Shown here piece after piece: positions 8,441 to 17,380 of a stretch of 47,005 nucleotides of DNA. The stretch comes from Pleurocapsaceae cyanobacterium CSU_1_1 (GTDB lineage: Bacteria; Cyanobacteriota; Cyanobacteriia; Cyanobacteriales; Xenococcaceae), in the NCBI GenBank assembly GCA_012034765.1, contig JAAUOU010000021.1, positions 1 to 47,005 of the forward strand. The letters are read 5' to 3'. The notes below the pieces were generated by a model that saw nothing but the letters and a program-made list of their open reading frames with translations, searched no databases and was not told the origin of the DNA. Each line of letters starts with the position of its first letter. Positions within the stretch are counted from its first letter, which is position 1. A program made the translations under genes and the position numbers.

Positions 8441-10045
8441 TTAATTTAGCTTCACAAGTATGTAATTCTTCAGTAAAGATTTTTGTGTCAACAAATCTTC
8501 AACCGTAATACACAAGCATCTCTCAGGGTTAATACTGAAGAGCAATTTTAAACGATCGCTGCCAGGATTTCCTGGCGGGTCAAGCCGAGCGATCGATCTA
8601 CCTCCTTCGCTATCGTTGAGTGGTTGAACTACCCGATCTTGAGTAGACAAAGTGCGCGTAACTAAGCGATCGCCATCAAAAAACACTTCTGTAGTCGTAT
8701 CGTTACTAAGTTCGCCAATAATCACCTCAATACTGCTTTGATGGGGAGTAGAAGCACCCAGAACCAGCTCTTTCACTTGAGGCATAGGATAAGCCTGTCC
8801 CTGTTCAATGATGGGATGCCAATCATGACGATTGGTTTTGCGATTCCAATAGCGTATACCATAGCTATGATAAAGAAAGTCTTGTACCTCAATACTTTGG
8901 GACACCTGTAAAGCGCCGACGGCGATCGCCTCAAACTGAAGTTGATGCTTCACCAAAGCTTTATCAAAATATTTCCTTACCCACTGCTGCACCGCTGGAA
9001 TCTGTATTGATCCGCCGACCAACAAGACAGCATCGATTTCTGCTCTGGTAATTCCCTGGCGTTTAGACTGTTGCAATAACCGCTCCATTAAACTATCCAG
9101 ACGATTAATTAAACCTTGCTGGGTCAAAATCTGCTCAAAGCGATCGCGATCTAAACTTAGTTCATAAGTTTCTAAGGTTTCGTCATCAAAATAAACTTCT
9201 TTAGCTTGAGTGAAAGTAGAAAGTTGAATTTTGAGTCTTTCCGCCAAGCGAGTAGTCAAACTAGACTTATCTAAAGATTGAGTGGCGACAAAATGATCCA
9301 CCAGCCAGTTATCTAGATCTGCACCGCCTAAATTATCTCCAGTCTTAGCAATTACCTTAGCGGTATTTTTGGTTTGAGCAGCACTGTGACCCAACATTCT
9401 TTGACCCCACTTGAGCAGATAACCACGATTAGTAGCACCAGCAGATAACTGCACCAAAGATAAATCTAAAGTTCCCCCACCAAAATCAATCACCAATAAC
9501 GACTGACGATCCGCAGCACTGTAACCCAAAGCAGCAGCCGTCGGCTCATCCAAAATACTAATCTGCTCCACTGTTAAAGACTGACACATATCCATCAACC
9601 AGAGACGATAGGATTCAAAACTATCTACGGGGACAGTCAAGACCAAAGATTTAACTTCTCCTGCCGTTTGCTGAAGATTGGTCAGCAATTCCCCTAAAAA
9701 CCAGCTTCCTATCTGCTCAAAAGAAATCTTGACTCCATCTAATTCGGGCAAAAAACCTTGAATCTCTCTACCAATACCCCGTTTAAAATTAGCAAAAAAC
9801 CGCACATCACCAGCCAAATCCAAACCGCGATCGCGCACAGCCTGTCCGACGATCACCTTTCCTGCTGCTGCATCCTCGACATAAACCAAACTAGGAATTA
9901 GTGGGGGTTGAGAACTAAGTTGCTGAGATAAATTAGGAAGTCTAACCAGTTCGGCTTTACCAGTAGCCAAATTCCAGCGAGCGATCGCCGTATTACTCGT
10001 GCCAAAATCAATCGCGTAAGAATTGGGGGATAGAGAATTTATCAT
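8441..10045 (-). CDS. Hsp70-family (DnaK-like) protein
   Basis: About 534 residues from the ATG at 10045; TTG codons just upstream are less likely starts. The actin-like ATPase is complete. The phosphate-1 loop is AIDFGTSNTAIA, the phosphate-2 region is LLVIDFGGGTLDLSLVQL, the hinge is SILDEPTAAALGYSA and the adenosine motif is AVLLVGGSIQIP. The substrate-binding part after about residue 390 is short and diverged from DnaK, without the helical lid. Cyanobacteria carry several such DnaK-related proteins beside true DnaK. No DnaJ or GrpE gene lies nearby, so its client and partner are unknown. The fold is firm; the chaperone role is inferred. It is divergent to mazEF, with about 110 bp between the start codons. 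Confidence 0.85.
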   Translation of the reverse strand: MINSLSPNSYAIDFGTSNTAIARWNLATGKAELVRLPNLSQQLSSQPPLIPSLVYVEDAAAGKVIVGQAVRDRGLDLAGDVRFFANFKRGIGREIQGFLPELDGVKISFEQIGSWFLGELLTNLQQTAGEVKSLVLTVPVDSFESYRLWLMDMCQSLTVEQISILDEPTAAALGYSAADRQSLLVIDFGGGTLDLSLVQLSAGATNRGYLLKWGQRMLGHSAAQTKNTAKVIAKTGDNLGGADLDNWLVDHFVATQSLDKSSLTTRLAERLKIQLSTFTQAKEVYFDDETLETYELSLDRDRFEQILTQQGLINRLDSLMERLLQQSKRQGITRAEIDAVLLVGGSIQIPAVQQWVRKYFDKALVKHQLQFEAIAVGALQVSQSIEVQDFLYHSYGIRYWNRKTNRHDWHPIIEQGQAYPMPQVKELVLGASTPHQSSIEVIIGELSNDTTTEVFFDGDRLVTRTLSTQDRVVQPLNDSEGGRSIARLDPPGNPGSDRLKLLFSINPERCLCITVEDLLTQKSLLKNYILVKLN

Positions 10046-10125
10046 CAACAAGATCGATTATCTAGGCTTATTGCCAATTAGTTTATCGCTTTTATTAAAA
10101 GGCTAATAAATAAATTTGGCTATAA

Positions 10126-10140
10126 TTATACAATGTATAA
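10126..10140. promoter_or_regulatory. Palindromic operator candidate before mazEF
   Basis: TTATACA-A-TGTATAA is a perfect 15-nt palindrome around a central A. It begins at the end of a TATAAT (10121-10126) that could be a -10 box, and lies 18 bases before the mazE start. MazE antitoxins autorepress by binding palindromes in this position. No good -35 is visible. Confidence 0.5.
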
Positions 10141-10158
10141 CCAATTGGCGCGAATGCA

Positions 10159-10410
10159 ATGGAAGTAGAGTTAAGGAAGTGGGGCAACAGTATTGGATTT
10201 CGCATACCAAGCAAGGTGGCTCAGAGTTGGGGAATTGATGAGAACTCGGTGGTAGAGATAACTGAGTCAGGTGACAAGTTGATTATCAGTAAAAAACAAA
10301 CCGCACCTACCTTGGATGAAATGCTAGCCAGCATTCCCGAAAGCTTTGAATATCCCGATGATATAGCTGATTTTATTGGTAGCGAACCCCAAGGCGACGA
10401 ACTGCTATGA
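10159..10410 (+). CDS. mazE: MazE-family antitoxin (AbrB/SpoVT fold)
   Basis: 83 residues. The N-terminal swapped-hairpin DNA-binding domain reads VELRKWGNSIGFRIPSKVAQ, the MazE/AbrB hallmark of KWGNS followed by RIP. Then comes VVEITESGDKLIISKK. The acidic C-terminal tail (SIPESFEYPDDIADFIGSEP, then QGDELL) is the flexible part that in MazE wraps the toxin. It overlaps the toxin gene by four bases (ATGA), so the two are translationally coupled. The MazE-MazF complex is expected to repress its own promoter at the upstream palindrome. The assignment rests on the domain plus the toxin partner. Confidence 0.9.
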   Translation: MEVELRKWGNSIGFRIPSKVAQSWGIDENSVVEITESGDKLIISKKQTAPTLDEMLASIPESFEYPDDIADFIGSEPQGDELL

Positions 10411-10745
10411 AGATTTCTAGGGGGGAAGTAATCAGGATTAACTTAAATCCCACCGAGGGTAGAGAGCAGTCGGGTAACGCTCGTCCCTGTTTAGTGTTAA
10501 GTCACGCCAAGTACAATGCAAAAAGAGGTGGTATAGTCGTCGTCACTCCTCTAACCAGTACAGTCAAACCTGAAATTAAGATGATGATTCCCGTTCCTGA
10601 AGGTCACAAAGTTAGGGGGTCAGTAATTGCCGAACAGGTAAGAACTCTAGACTTAAAAACTCGCTGGTGGAAAACAACTGGTGAAGTATTGCCTGCCGAA
10701 TTTGTCGATCGCGTAGTTGAAACCTTTAAAGTGATTATTAGTTAA
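10407..10745 (+). CDS. mazF: MazF/PemK-family mRNA interferase toxin
   Basis: 112 residues, the usual MazF length. Family signatures in order are RGEVIRINLNPTEGREQSG, ARPCLVLS, VVVTPLTSTVKP and GSVIAEQVRTLDLKTRW. MazF toxins cleave single-stranded RNA at short motifs using the conserved Arg in the first loop and the Thr/Ser of the TPLTS segment. Both are present, so it looks active. The start overlaps the antitoxin stop. A HIP1 site lies near the 3' end. The recognition sequence cannot be told from sequence. Confidence 0.9.
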   Translation: MKISRGEVIRINLNPTEGREQSGNARPCLVLSHAKYNAKRGGIVVVTPLTSTVKPEIKMMIPVPEGHKVRGSVIAEQVRTLDLKTRWWKTTGEVLPAEFVDRVVETFKVIIS

Positions 10746-10916
10746 AGTGAACGAATCAAAAGTGCGATCGCTGTTAATTATAACTTATGTTAAAAAAGCA
10801 TATAGACTACTTATTTTAATTGTTTTCAGTGAATTGAAATCCTCTCTCTACAGCCCTATAGTCAAGCTATTATAGGAAAGCATCAATAAATTAAATTAAT
10901 AGAAATTAAGCAATAA

Positions 10917-12159
10917 ATGAAAAACAAGAGATTTCTAGGTAAAGTAGCTAGCCACGCTATAGCGCTTTTTTTAGGAGTTATTTTAACTTTTAGTACAGTA
11001 AGAGTGATGTCTTCTAAGGCTTATACTTTAGCCCCAGACAGCACCTCAATGATAAGCAAATTAATCCGATTGCCCTGGAAACGAATCAATTCAGGCGCAA
11101 GCACCTGCACCTGTAGGCACTAGTTCGAGCAGCTTTGTAGCAGCAGCAGTAGCCAAAACAGGTCCTGCGGTAGTGCGCATTGATACAGAAAAAACCATTG
11201 CCAGTCAAGCTGAACCTCTATTTGAAGATCCTTTTTTTCGTGAATTTTTTGGCGATCGCTTTGGCGCACAAATCCCCAGAGAAAGACAGGTTAGAGGGCA
11301 GGGTTCGGGTTTTATTACCCAAAAAGACGGGATTATTTTAACTAATGCTCACGTAGTTAGTGGAGCAGATCGAGTGACTGTCACTCTCAAAGACGGAAGA
11401 GAATTTGCTGCTGTAGTCCAAGGTACTGATGAAGTGACCGATCTGGCTGTAGTGAAAATTGAAAACCCCGCTGGAGATTTGCCCATTGCCACATTAGGTA
11501 ATTCCGCTCAGGTTCAGGTAGGAGATTGGGCGATCGCTGTAGGAAATCCTGTTGGTTTAAATAACACCGTAACTTTAGGAATTATTAGCACTTTAACTCG
11601 TTCTTCGGCACAAGTAGGTATCCCCGATAAGCGCATTGACTTTTTGCAAACTGATGCCGCTATTAATCCTGGTAATTCTGGAGGGCCATTATTAAATGAA
11701 CAAGGGGAAGTAATTGGTATTAATACCGCCATCCGCCCTGACGCTAACGGCATTGGTTTTGCCATTCCCATCGATCAGGCAAAAACTATTACCAACACTC
11801 TAGCTATGGGTAAACAAGTTCCTCATCCTTATATAGGAGTACAGATGCGAACTATGACTCCAGAATTAGCTCGACAAAACAACAGTAACCCCAATTCTCC
11901 TTTTTCTCTTCCTGAAGTTGAAGGTGTTTTAATTGTACGTGTTCTACCCAATACCCCCGCCGAAGCAGCAGGGTTACGCTTGGGAGATGTAATTACCGCC
12001 ATTGATAGTCAGACAATTAATGATGCGGGACAGCTACAGTCAATAGTTGACGGCAGTGGTTTAAACAAAAGTCTTCAGTTAAATATCATTCGAGGCGATC
12101 GCGCTTTAAAACTTAAAGTAGTAACCAGTCAGCTAAAAAATATCTCCTCAACCCCATAA
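10917..12159 (+). CDS. htrA: HtrA/Deg-type serine protease with frameshifted linker
   Basis: Periplasmic protein quality-control protease. The first frame (10917-11123) gives a basic start and membrane anchor, MKNKRFLGKVASHAIALFLG. The linker then changes frame. A stretch reading NPIALETNQ lies in one frame, and QAQAPAPVGTSSSSFVAAAV in another. The second of these runs unbroken through the protease to 12159. Trypsin-like domain: His in LTNAHVVSG, Asp in VTDLAVVKI, Ser in NPGNSGGPL. One PDZ domain follows (LPEVEGVLIVRVLPNTPAEA, then AGLRLGDVIT). The whole length matches cyanobacterial HhoA/HhoB/HtrA. If the shifts are real, only a protease without export signal could start internally (GTG 11173). 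A terminator follows. Confidence 0.85.
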
Positions 12160-12181
12160 CCGAAAGGTAGGTTGTAAGATT

Positions 12182-12208
12182 AGGGTGAATGACATTCACC
12201 CTTTTTTT
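12182..12208 (+). terminator. Rho-independent terminator after htrA
   Basis: AGGGTGAAT (12182-12190) and ATTCACCCT (12194-12202) form a perfect 9-bp stem with a GAC loop, followed by a run of seven T. It lies 22 bp after the protease stop codon. Confidence 0.92.
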
Positions 12209-12266
12209 GTTAGTGAAACAAGTTTAGTATTTAAAATATCAATTACTGACAGCTAAAAAATTGGGC

Positions 12267-14732
12267 ATGGGTGAACAAACACTAGATTGGGCGAGGTTGC
12301 AAAAAGCATTATCTGTAGAGGCGGAAAGAGGATATGCAGATCTAGTAGGCAATCAATTTCGCTTTAGTGAGTTTCTTTGTCTGAGTTTGGGTAAACCGCC
12401 GAGGAATGTCGCTGCCTTGGATAAGATGCAGTGGCATGATATTGCGCAAAAATTCGCCAGCTATGGTGATTTAAGTTCTGCTCAACGAAAGCAGCTAGTG
12501 ATTAGTACCCGTAATTTTCTCCAACAGCAAAAAGCGATCGCCGAAACTCCTAATACTCCACCGAATCCGAAGACACCCCGCACAGCAACTTTAAGTAGCC
12601 CCAAGGCAAAGACTTATTTTAAACAGGAGATTAATCTAGATCAGCCTCTAAGTCAGGTAATTAATATTGGGCGCAGGAGCAACTATCTAGAACGTTTGGG
12701 GTTGTATACCGTTCGGGATCTACTGTTTTACTATCCCCGCGATCATTTAGACTATGCCCGACAGGTACAGATTACTCATCTAGAAGCGGGCGAAACAGTA
12801 ACGGTAATTGGCACAGTTAAAAGCTGTAAGTGTTTTAGTAGTCCCAGAAATAAGCAACTGACGATCTTTGAGTTAATCCTGAGTGATGCCACAGGAAGAT
12901 TAAAGCTAAATCGCTTTTTAACGGGGGCAAGATTCAGTAATCGGGGTTCCCAGGAAAGATATAAAAATCAGTATCCTGTCGGTTCGATTGTGGCAGCATC
13001 AGGACTAGTTAAACAAAACAAATATGGCATTACTCTAGACAAGCCAGAAATTGAAGTTTTAGACGGTGTAGGTGCGAGCATTGAATCAATTAAAATTGGT
13101 CGCCTGTTACCTGTCTATCCTTTAACAGAAGGAGTCCCTGCTGATACTGTGAGGAATTCGGTGATTGCTGCCTTACCCGCTGCTGCACAGTTGAGGGATC
13201 CTTTGCCGAGTGAACTACGCAATCTCTATGGCTTAGTTAAATTAAAAAATGCGATCGCCTGTATCCATTATCCCGAAAATAGCGAAGAACTCGCCCATGC
13301 TCGACGAAGATTAGTATTTGATGAATTTTTCTATCTTCAGCTTGGCTTTCTCCAGCGCCGTCAACAACTAAAGCAAAATCAGTCAAGCGCTAGTTTTACA
13401 CCCCAAGGAAAATTAATTGAACAGTTTGATCGTATATTACCCTTCGTCCTCACTAATGCTCAACAGCGAGTTGTTCAAGAAATCTTTAAAGATTTAGATG
13501 ATTCTGACACACCGATGAATCGTTTAATACAGGGAGATGTCGGTTCAGGTAAAACCATTGTCGCCGTATATGCGATCTTGGCAGCAATTCAGTCAGGTTA
13601 TCAGGCTGCATTAATGGCACCGACAGAAGTATTGGCGGAACAGCACTATCGTAAATTAGTGGCTTGGTTTAATCTGTTGCATTTACCAGTAGAGTTACTC
13701 ACGGGTTCCACGAAAACTGCCAAACGTCGAGAAATTCATTCCCAACTGCAAAATGGCGAATTACCTTTACTGGTAGGTACTCATGCCCTAATTCAAGATC
13801 CTGTAAAATTCCATAAGCTTGGTTTGGCGGTAATTGATGAACAACATCGCTTTGGAGTCCAGCAAAGAGCGCGTTTACTAGATAAGGGAAAATCTCCCCA
13901 TGTTTTGACCATGACGGCGACACCAATTCCCCGCACCTTGGCTTTAACCCTCCACGGAGATCTCGATGTGAGTCAGATCGATGAATTACCCCCTGGTAGA
14001 CAGAAAATTGACACCATGATGAAACAAGGCAAGGATCGTAAAAAAATCTACGATCTAATCCGCCGAGAAATCGCTCAGGGTAGACAAGCTTATATTATTT
14101 TCCCTCTAGTCGAAGAATCAGAAAAGTTAGACTTGAAAGCAGCTACGGAAGAACACCAACGTTTATCAGAAGTTATCTTCCCAGAGTTTAATATTGCCTT
14201 ACTACATGGTCGCATGAGTTCCGTTGATAAAGATGCAGCATTAACTTCCTTTCGCGATAATCAATGTCAGATTATTGTTTCCACTACCGTCATTGAGGTG
14301 GGAGTAGATGTACCCAATGCCACAGTAATGATCATTGAACACGCCGAACGTTTTGGTCTATCACAGCTACACCAGTTACGAGGTCGAGTGGGTAGAGGTA
14401 ACAGTAAATCCTATTGTTTCTTAATGAGCAGCACCAAAAATATCGAAGCCAGACAGCGTTTAGCGGTACTAGAAGAGTCCCAAGACGGTTTCTTTATTTC
14501 CGAGGCGGATATGCGCTTTCGAGGCCCTGGTGCAGTGCTAGGTACTCGGCAATCAGGACTACCTGATTTCGCTCTAGCAAGTTTGGTAGAAGATCAGGAG
14601 GTGCTTAATTTAGCCCGAGAAGCAGCCGAGAAAATTATTACTGTGGATCGACTATTAGAGAATTCTCCGTCTTTAAAACAGGAGTTAGAAATTCGTTATC
14701 GTCGTCTGATGGGGGGCGATATGTTAAATTAA
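12267..14732 (+). CDS. recG: ATP-dependent DNA helicase RecG
   Basis: RecG remodels stalled replication forks and Holliday junctions. About 821 residues from the ATG at 12267; an in-frame TTG six bases upstream is a weaker start. The N-terminal cyanobacterial extension (WARLQKALSVEAERGYADLV) precedes the wedge/OB-fold domain (YLERLGLYTVRDLLFYYPRD). Helicase motifs: I QGDVGSGKTIVA, Ia MAPTEVLAEQHY, II VIDEQHRFGV (DEQH), III TMTATPIPRTLAL, V STTVIEVGVDVPNA and VI QLRGRVGRG. The RecG-specific C-terminus (DMRFRGPGAVLGTRQSG) is intact. All expected motifs are present in one frame, so it should be functional. Confidence 0.97.
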   Translation: MGEQTLDWARLQKALSVEAERGYADLVGNQFRFSEFLCLSLGKPPRNVAALDKMQWHDIAQKFASYGDLSSAQRKQLVISTRNFLQQQKAIAETPNTPPNPKTPRTATLSSPKAKTYFKQEINLDQPLSQVINIGRRSNYLERLGLYTVRDLLFYYPRDHLDYARQVQITHLEAGETVTVIGTVKSCKCFSSPRNKQLTIFELILSDATGRLKLNRFLTGARFSNRGSQERYKNQYPVGSIVAASGLVKQNKYGITLDKPEIEVLDGVGASIESIKIGRLLPVYPLTEGVPADTVRNSVIAALPAAAQLRDPLPSELRNLYGLVKLKNAIACIHYPENSEELAHARRRLVFDEFFYLQLGFLQRRQQLKQNQSSASFTPQGKLIEQFDRILPFVLTNAQQRVVQEIFKDLDDSDTPMNRLIQGDVGSGKTIVAVYAILAAIQSGYQAALMAPTEVLAEQHYRKLVAWFNLLHLPVELLTGSTKTAKRREIHSQLQNGELPLLVGTHALIQDPVKFHKLGLAVIDEQHRFGVQQRARLLDKGKSPHVLTMTATPIPRTLALTLHGDLDVSQIDELPPGRQKIDTMMKQGKDRKKIYDLIRREIAQGRQAYIIFPLVEESEKLDLKAATEEHQRLSEVIFPEFNIALLHGRMSSVDKDAALTSFRDNQCQIIVSTTVIEVGVDVPNATVMIIEHAERFGLSQLHQLRGRVGRGNSKSYCFLMSSTKNIEARQRLAVLEESQDGFFISEADMRFRGPGAVLGTRQSGLPDFALASLVEDQEVLNLAREAAEKIITVDRLLENSPSLKQELEIRYRRLMGGDMLN

Positions 14733-14738
14733 TGCTGT

Positions 14739-14759
14739 GGTGACGACTTAGTTGTCACC
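14739..14759. terminator. Hairpin after recG
   Basis: GGTGACGAC (14739-14747) pairs with GTTGTCACC (14751-14759) with one G-T wobble and a TTA loop, a few bases after the recG stop. No T-run follows, so it is a weak terminator or an mRNA 3' stabiliser. Confidence 0.45.
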
Positions 14760-14892
14760 CCTTGAGAGCGTACCTATCAAACATTGTTCTGGTGGGCAAT
14801 AAGTTAACAACTTTAATAGCAGATATCTGTCTTGAACTTGCCCACCCTACGGCAACTGCATTAGCTAATTGAACCTCCCATCGCGGGACGCG

Positions 14893-14912
14893 TCCTAAAG
14901 GATACAGCTTCG
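14893..14912. repeat. Dispersed repeat copy (TCCTTTAGG family)
   Basis: TCCTAAAGGATACAGCTTCG is a diverged, inverted copy of the element whose core is AGCTAATCCTTTAGGG. Other copies are at 15947-15970, 31665-31699, 40630-40654 and 43040-43057. This one lies just beyond the 3' end of tnpB. Confidence 0.5.
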
Positions 14913-14940
14913 CATAAGGGATTCCCATATAGACTCTTGA

Positions 14941-15857
14941 CTAGACTGCAATAGTCCCCGTCAGAACGCCATCACTGGGCTGTTTATATACCGTAGTTCC
15001 TACGGCTTCTAGACCTCTGTTTCTTACTACCTCTGAGGCTGCTACATCTCTGTCGGCTGTATAGCCACATTCAGAACAATTGTGAAGTCTTACACTTAAG
15101 TCTTTTTTGCCCGTGTGAGTTCCACAACTCGGACAAATTTGAGAGGTAAAATTTTTATCTACCTTGGCAAAATAGGTGTCCGTCTTTGAGCAAACGTACT
15201 CAAGAATATTGAAGAACTGCCCTAACCCCATATCTAAAGATTGCTTACCGAATAAGCCTTTGCTCCAAGATCCAAAATTTATGTCTTCAACAAATATCAT
15301 TCCAACTCCATCACATAATTCATGAGCTAGATCAAAGTGATATTCTTTTCGTTTGTTTGCCACAGCCTCGTGAAGCAGTGCAATACGATGTTGTAATTGC
15401 TGCCATTTATTAGAACCTTTTTTCTTATTTCTCAGCTTTCTTTGTAGTAATTGAATCTTACGCAGTGCTTTGTCTAAGAACTTTGGTCTTGGCAGTACTA
15501 AACCATCACTGGTTGCAATCATACTTTGGATACCTGCATCGATACCAATAGCATGACCATGAGGAATAGGTTGGACAACATAGCTTGAGCATTTCCAGAC
15601 TTCAGAAAAGGATTAGTTTTCTTGGCTAAAGTTAATTGCTCTGATTGAGTATGATAGTTAGGATATTCAAAAGGTTCAACAATGTATTCATGGAATAGAG
15701 AACATTGATTAATCTTGCAACTACGGCTGTTGTACCAGAGTTTTCTGACGTACAAAGCGTGATTCCAAACTGATTTACAGACTGCTAAATTATGCTCTAT
15801 TAGCTCTATCTGTTCCTTTGTCGGGTTTAATTTGTAGTTGTAAGTAAGATTAAGCAT
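14941..15857 (-). pseudogene. tnpB: IS200/IS605-family TnpB (OrfB), internally deleted
   Basis: TnpB is the RNA-guided RuvC nuclease of IS200/IS605-type elements. The N-terminal part (15857 to about 15590) is typical: YNYKLNPTKEQIELIEHNLA, then VCKSVWNHAL and LAKKTNPFLKSGNAQ. The C-terminal part (to 14941) starts in another frame with GHAIGIDAGIQSMIATSDGL (first RuvC Asp). It continues MIFVEDINFGSW (Glu), the zinc-finger CPSCGTHTGKKDL...CSECGYTADRD and the last RuvC Asp in DRDVAASEVVRNRGL. The roughly 90-100 residues that normally join these halves are missing at about 15590. The junction is also out of frame. So this copy is a deletion derivative that cannot give full nuclease. No TnpA accompanies it, and I cannot define the element ends. 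Confidence 0.88.
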
Positions 15858-15946
15858 TGCGACCTCAACGAAGAATGTTGATGTCTATATCATACTACAA
15901 GATTTACAAATGCGTAGAGCTAATTGTAAAATACTTAGTGCTAAGT

Positions 15947-15970
15947 TCCCTAAAGGACTAGCTTCGCGTC
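15947..15970. repeat. Dispersed repeat copy (TCCTTTAGG family)
   Basis: The 24 bases starting TCCCTAAAGGACTAGCTTCG are the reverse complement, with two differences, of the copy at 40631-40654. It lies about 90 bp before the start of the deleted tnpB. A hairpin at 15980-15999 follows directly. Confidence 0.65.
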
Positions 15971-15979
15971 GCGATTCAT

Positions 15980-15999
15980 CCCTTCGCTCAAAGCGAGGG
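15980..15999. repeat. Short hairpin beside the tnpB 5' flank
   Basis: TCGCT and AGCGA (15984-15988, 15992-15996) flank a CAA loop. Flanking CCC and GGG extend the stem past one bulged T. Subterminal hairpins of this kind mark the ends of IS200/IS605 elements, so it may be part of the element's left end. That is inference. Confidence 0.35.
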
Positions 16000-16100
16000 T
16001 CTTCTCTCACAAAAAGATAAATTTAGGGTAATGCGGACGGAACAAAGGCTATTCGGTGAGAGTTCAAGGTCATTTGCCGCCGCACAACTTGCCGTTTAAA

Positions 16101-16670
16101 TTACACTATCCCAATGCGTTCTAAAGGCCAAAAGCGAAATACTGCGTGACCAATCACGTTTTCTGTGGGTAGAAAACCCCAGATATGGGAGTCATTACTG
16201 TTGTTGCGGTTATCTCCCATGACAAATAACTGTCCTTCTGGCACGGTGACGGGTATTAGTTCGTATTCTGGAGGTGCAGCTATGTAGTCTTCGATTAAAG
16301 GTCGATCATTGACGTATACCACACCGTTTTTGACTGCTACTGTGTCGCCAGATTTGGCGATCGCTCTTTTGATAAAAGCTTGGCTCTTCTCGAAATTCCC
16401 AATCATTCTCAGCATTTCTGGTGGCTGAAAGACAATAATATCGCCTTTATTTGGTGGGTGAAATTTATACCCTACTTTTTCGATTACTAAGCGATCGCCT
16501 GTGGATAAAGTGGGAAACATTGATTCTGAAGGAATATAACGGGGTTCAGCAATAAAGAGCCGAATAACCAAGGCTAAAGCTAGCGCCACAATGACTGTGA
16601 TACTGTTTTCTTTAAGATTGCTCCACCAAGTAGGTTTGTTGGTTAATTTTTTTGGTTTAGTTAAGGACAT
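16101..16670 (-). CDS. lepB: Signal peptidase I
   Basis: Removes signal peptides from exported pre-proteins at the outer face of the plasma or thylakoid membrane. 189 residues with one N-terminal membrane helix (about 23-41). The catalytic Ser is S50 in RYIPSESMFPTL. The general-base Lys is K101 in AFIKRAIAKSGD. Box E is VMGDNRNNSNDSHIWGFLP. Length and layout match the short cyanobacterial LepB proteins with a single anchor. It is divergent from the phosphorylase-like gene, with about 30 bp between start codons, so their promoters must overlap or lie inside each other's leaders. Confidence 0.95.
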   Translation of the reverse strand: MSLTKPKKLTNKPTWWSNLKENSITVIVALALALVIRLFIAEPRYIPSESMFPTLSTGDRLVIEKVGYKFHPPNKGDIIVFQPPEMLRMIGNFEKSQAFIKRAIAKSGDTVAVKNGVVYVNDRPLIEDYIAAPPEYELIPVTVPEGQLFVMGDNRNNSNDSHIWGFLPTENVIGHAVFRFWPLERIGIV

Positions 16671-16703
16671 ACATTAATTTGAATAAATTTGAATGAAGTA
16701 GTG

Positions 16704-17369
16704 ATGCTTATTAATACTATTGTTGTGCCTCAAGGAGCAGAATACCAAGTAGTTTGTCGCGGTTTATCAAAAGCTCAAGTAGATAGTATTCAAGTTATTG
16801 CTATTCCCATCGGCGTTAGGCAGATCAGCCAAGTCTTAGCAAATTATTCTCAGCAAATAGATGGTTGTGCAAATATTTTAATGATGGGGTTATGCGGTAG
16901 TTTATCTAATTCTTATACTGTACAAGACTCAGTTTTAATTAAAAGCTGCCAAGATTTAAACCATAATCTCATAGATCTTAATGCTGAATTGACTGCAAAA
17001 ATTCAACAGAAATTATCAATCGATCTAGTTAATGCTTTGACTAGCGATCGCGCCATCACCCAAGCCCAAGAAAAGCTAATCCTCGCTCAACAGTATTCCG
17101 CTACCATTGTGGAAATGGAAGGCTACAACTACGTAAAAGAATTGAAGAATCAAGGAATATTTGTCGCTATGCTTAGAGTAGTTAGTGACGATCTTCGTGG
17201 AGATATCCCAGATCTAAATCAAGCCATTGATAGTCAAGGAAACCTTAAGACTCTACCTCTGGCGATCGCTCTTATTACACAACCTCTTGCCGCCATTAGA
17301 TTAATTAAAGGCTCTTTAGCTGGATTAAAAGCGCTAGAAGAAATTACAGCTAAATTATTTACTGTCTAA
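16704..17369 (+). CDS. Nucleoside phosphorylase-family protein (MTA/SAH nucleosidase-like)
   Basis: 221 residues from the ATG at 16704; an in-frame TTG at 16689 would add five residues. The fold is recognised from the N-terminal GLSKAQVDSIQVIAIPIGVR, the glycine-rich strand ILMMGLCGSLS and the purine/ribose-site motif ATIVEMEGYNYVKELKNQGI. That motif matches VEMEG in PNP/MTA-SAH nucleosidases and hopanoid-associated phosphorylases (HpnG). The catalytic Asp region is LRVVSDDLRGDIPDL. The substrate cannot be read from sequence. No hopanoid genes lie nearby, so a general nucleoside or aminofutalosine-like substrate is open. Convergent with the (p)ppGpp gene. Confidence 0.75.
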   Translation: MLINTIVVPQGAEYQVVCRGLSKAQVDSIQVIAIPIGVRQISQVLANYSQQIDGCANILMMGLCGSLSNSYTVQDSVLIKSCQDLNHNLIDLNAELTAKIQQKLSIDLVNALTSDRAITQAQEKLILAQQYSATIVEMEGYNYVKELKNQGIFVAMLRVVSDDLRGDIPDLNQAIDSQGNLKTLPLAIALITQPLAAIRLIKGSLAGLKALEEITAKLFTV

Positions 17370-17380
17370 TTAGTTATTAG

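Noticed and set aside
11173-12159. Treating the protease as a complete gene starting at GTG 11173
   Set aside because: Coding similarity (QAQAPAPVGTSSSSFVAAAV) continues in frame upstream, and the export anchor at 10917 belongs to the same gene.
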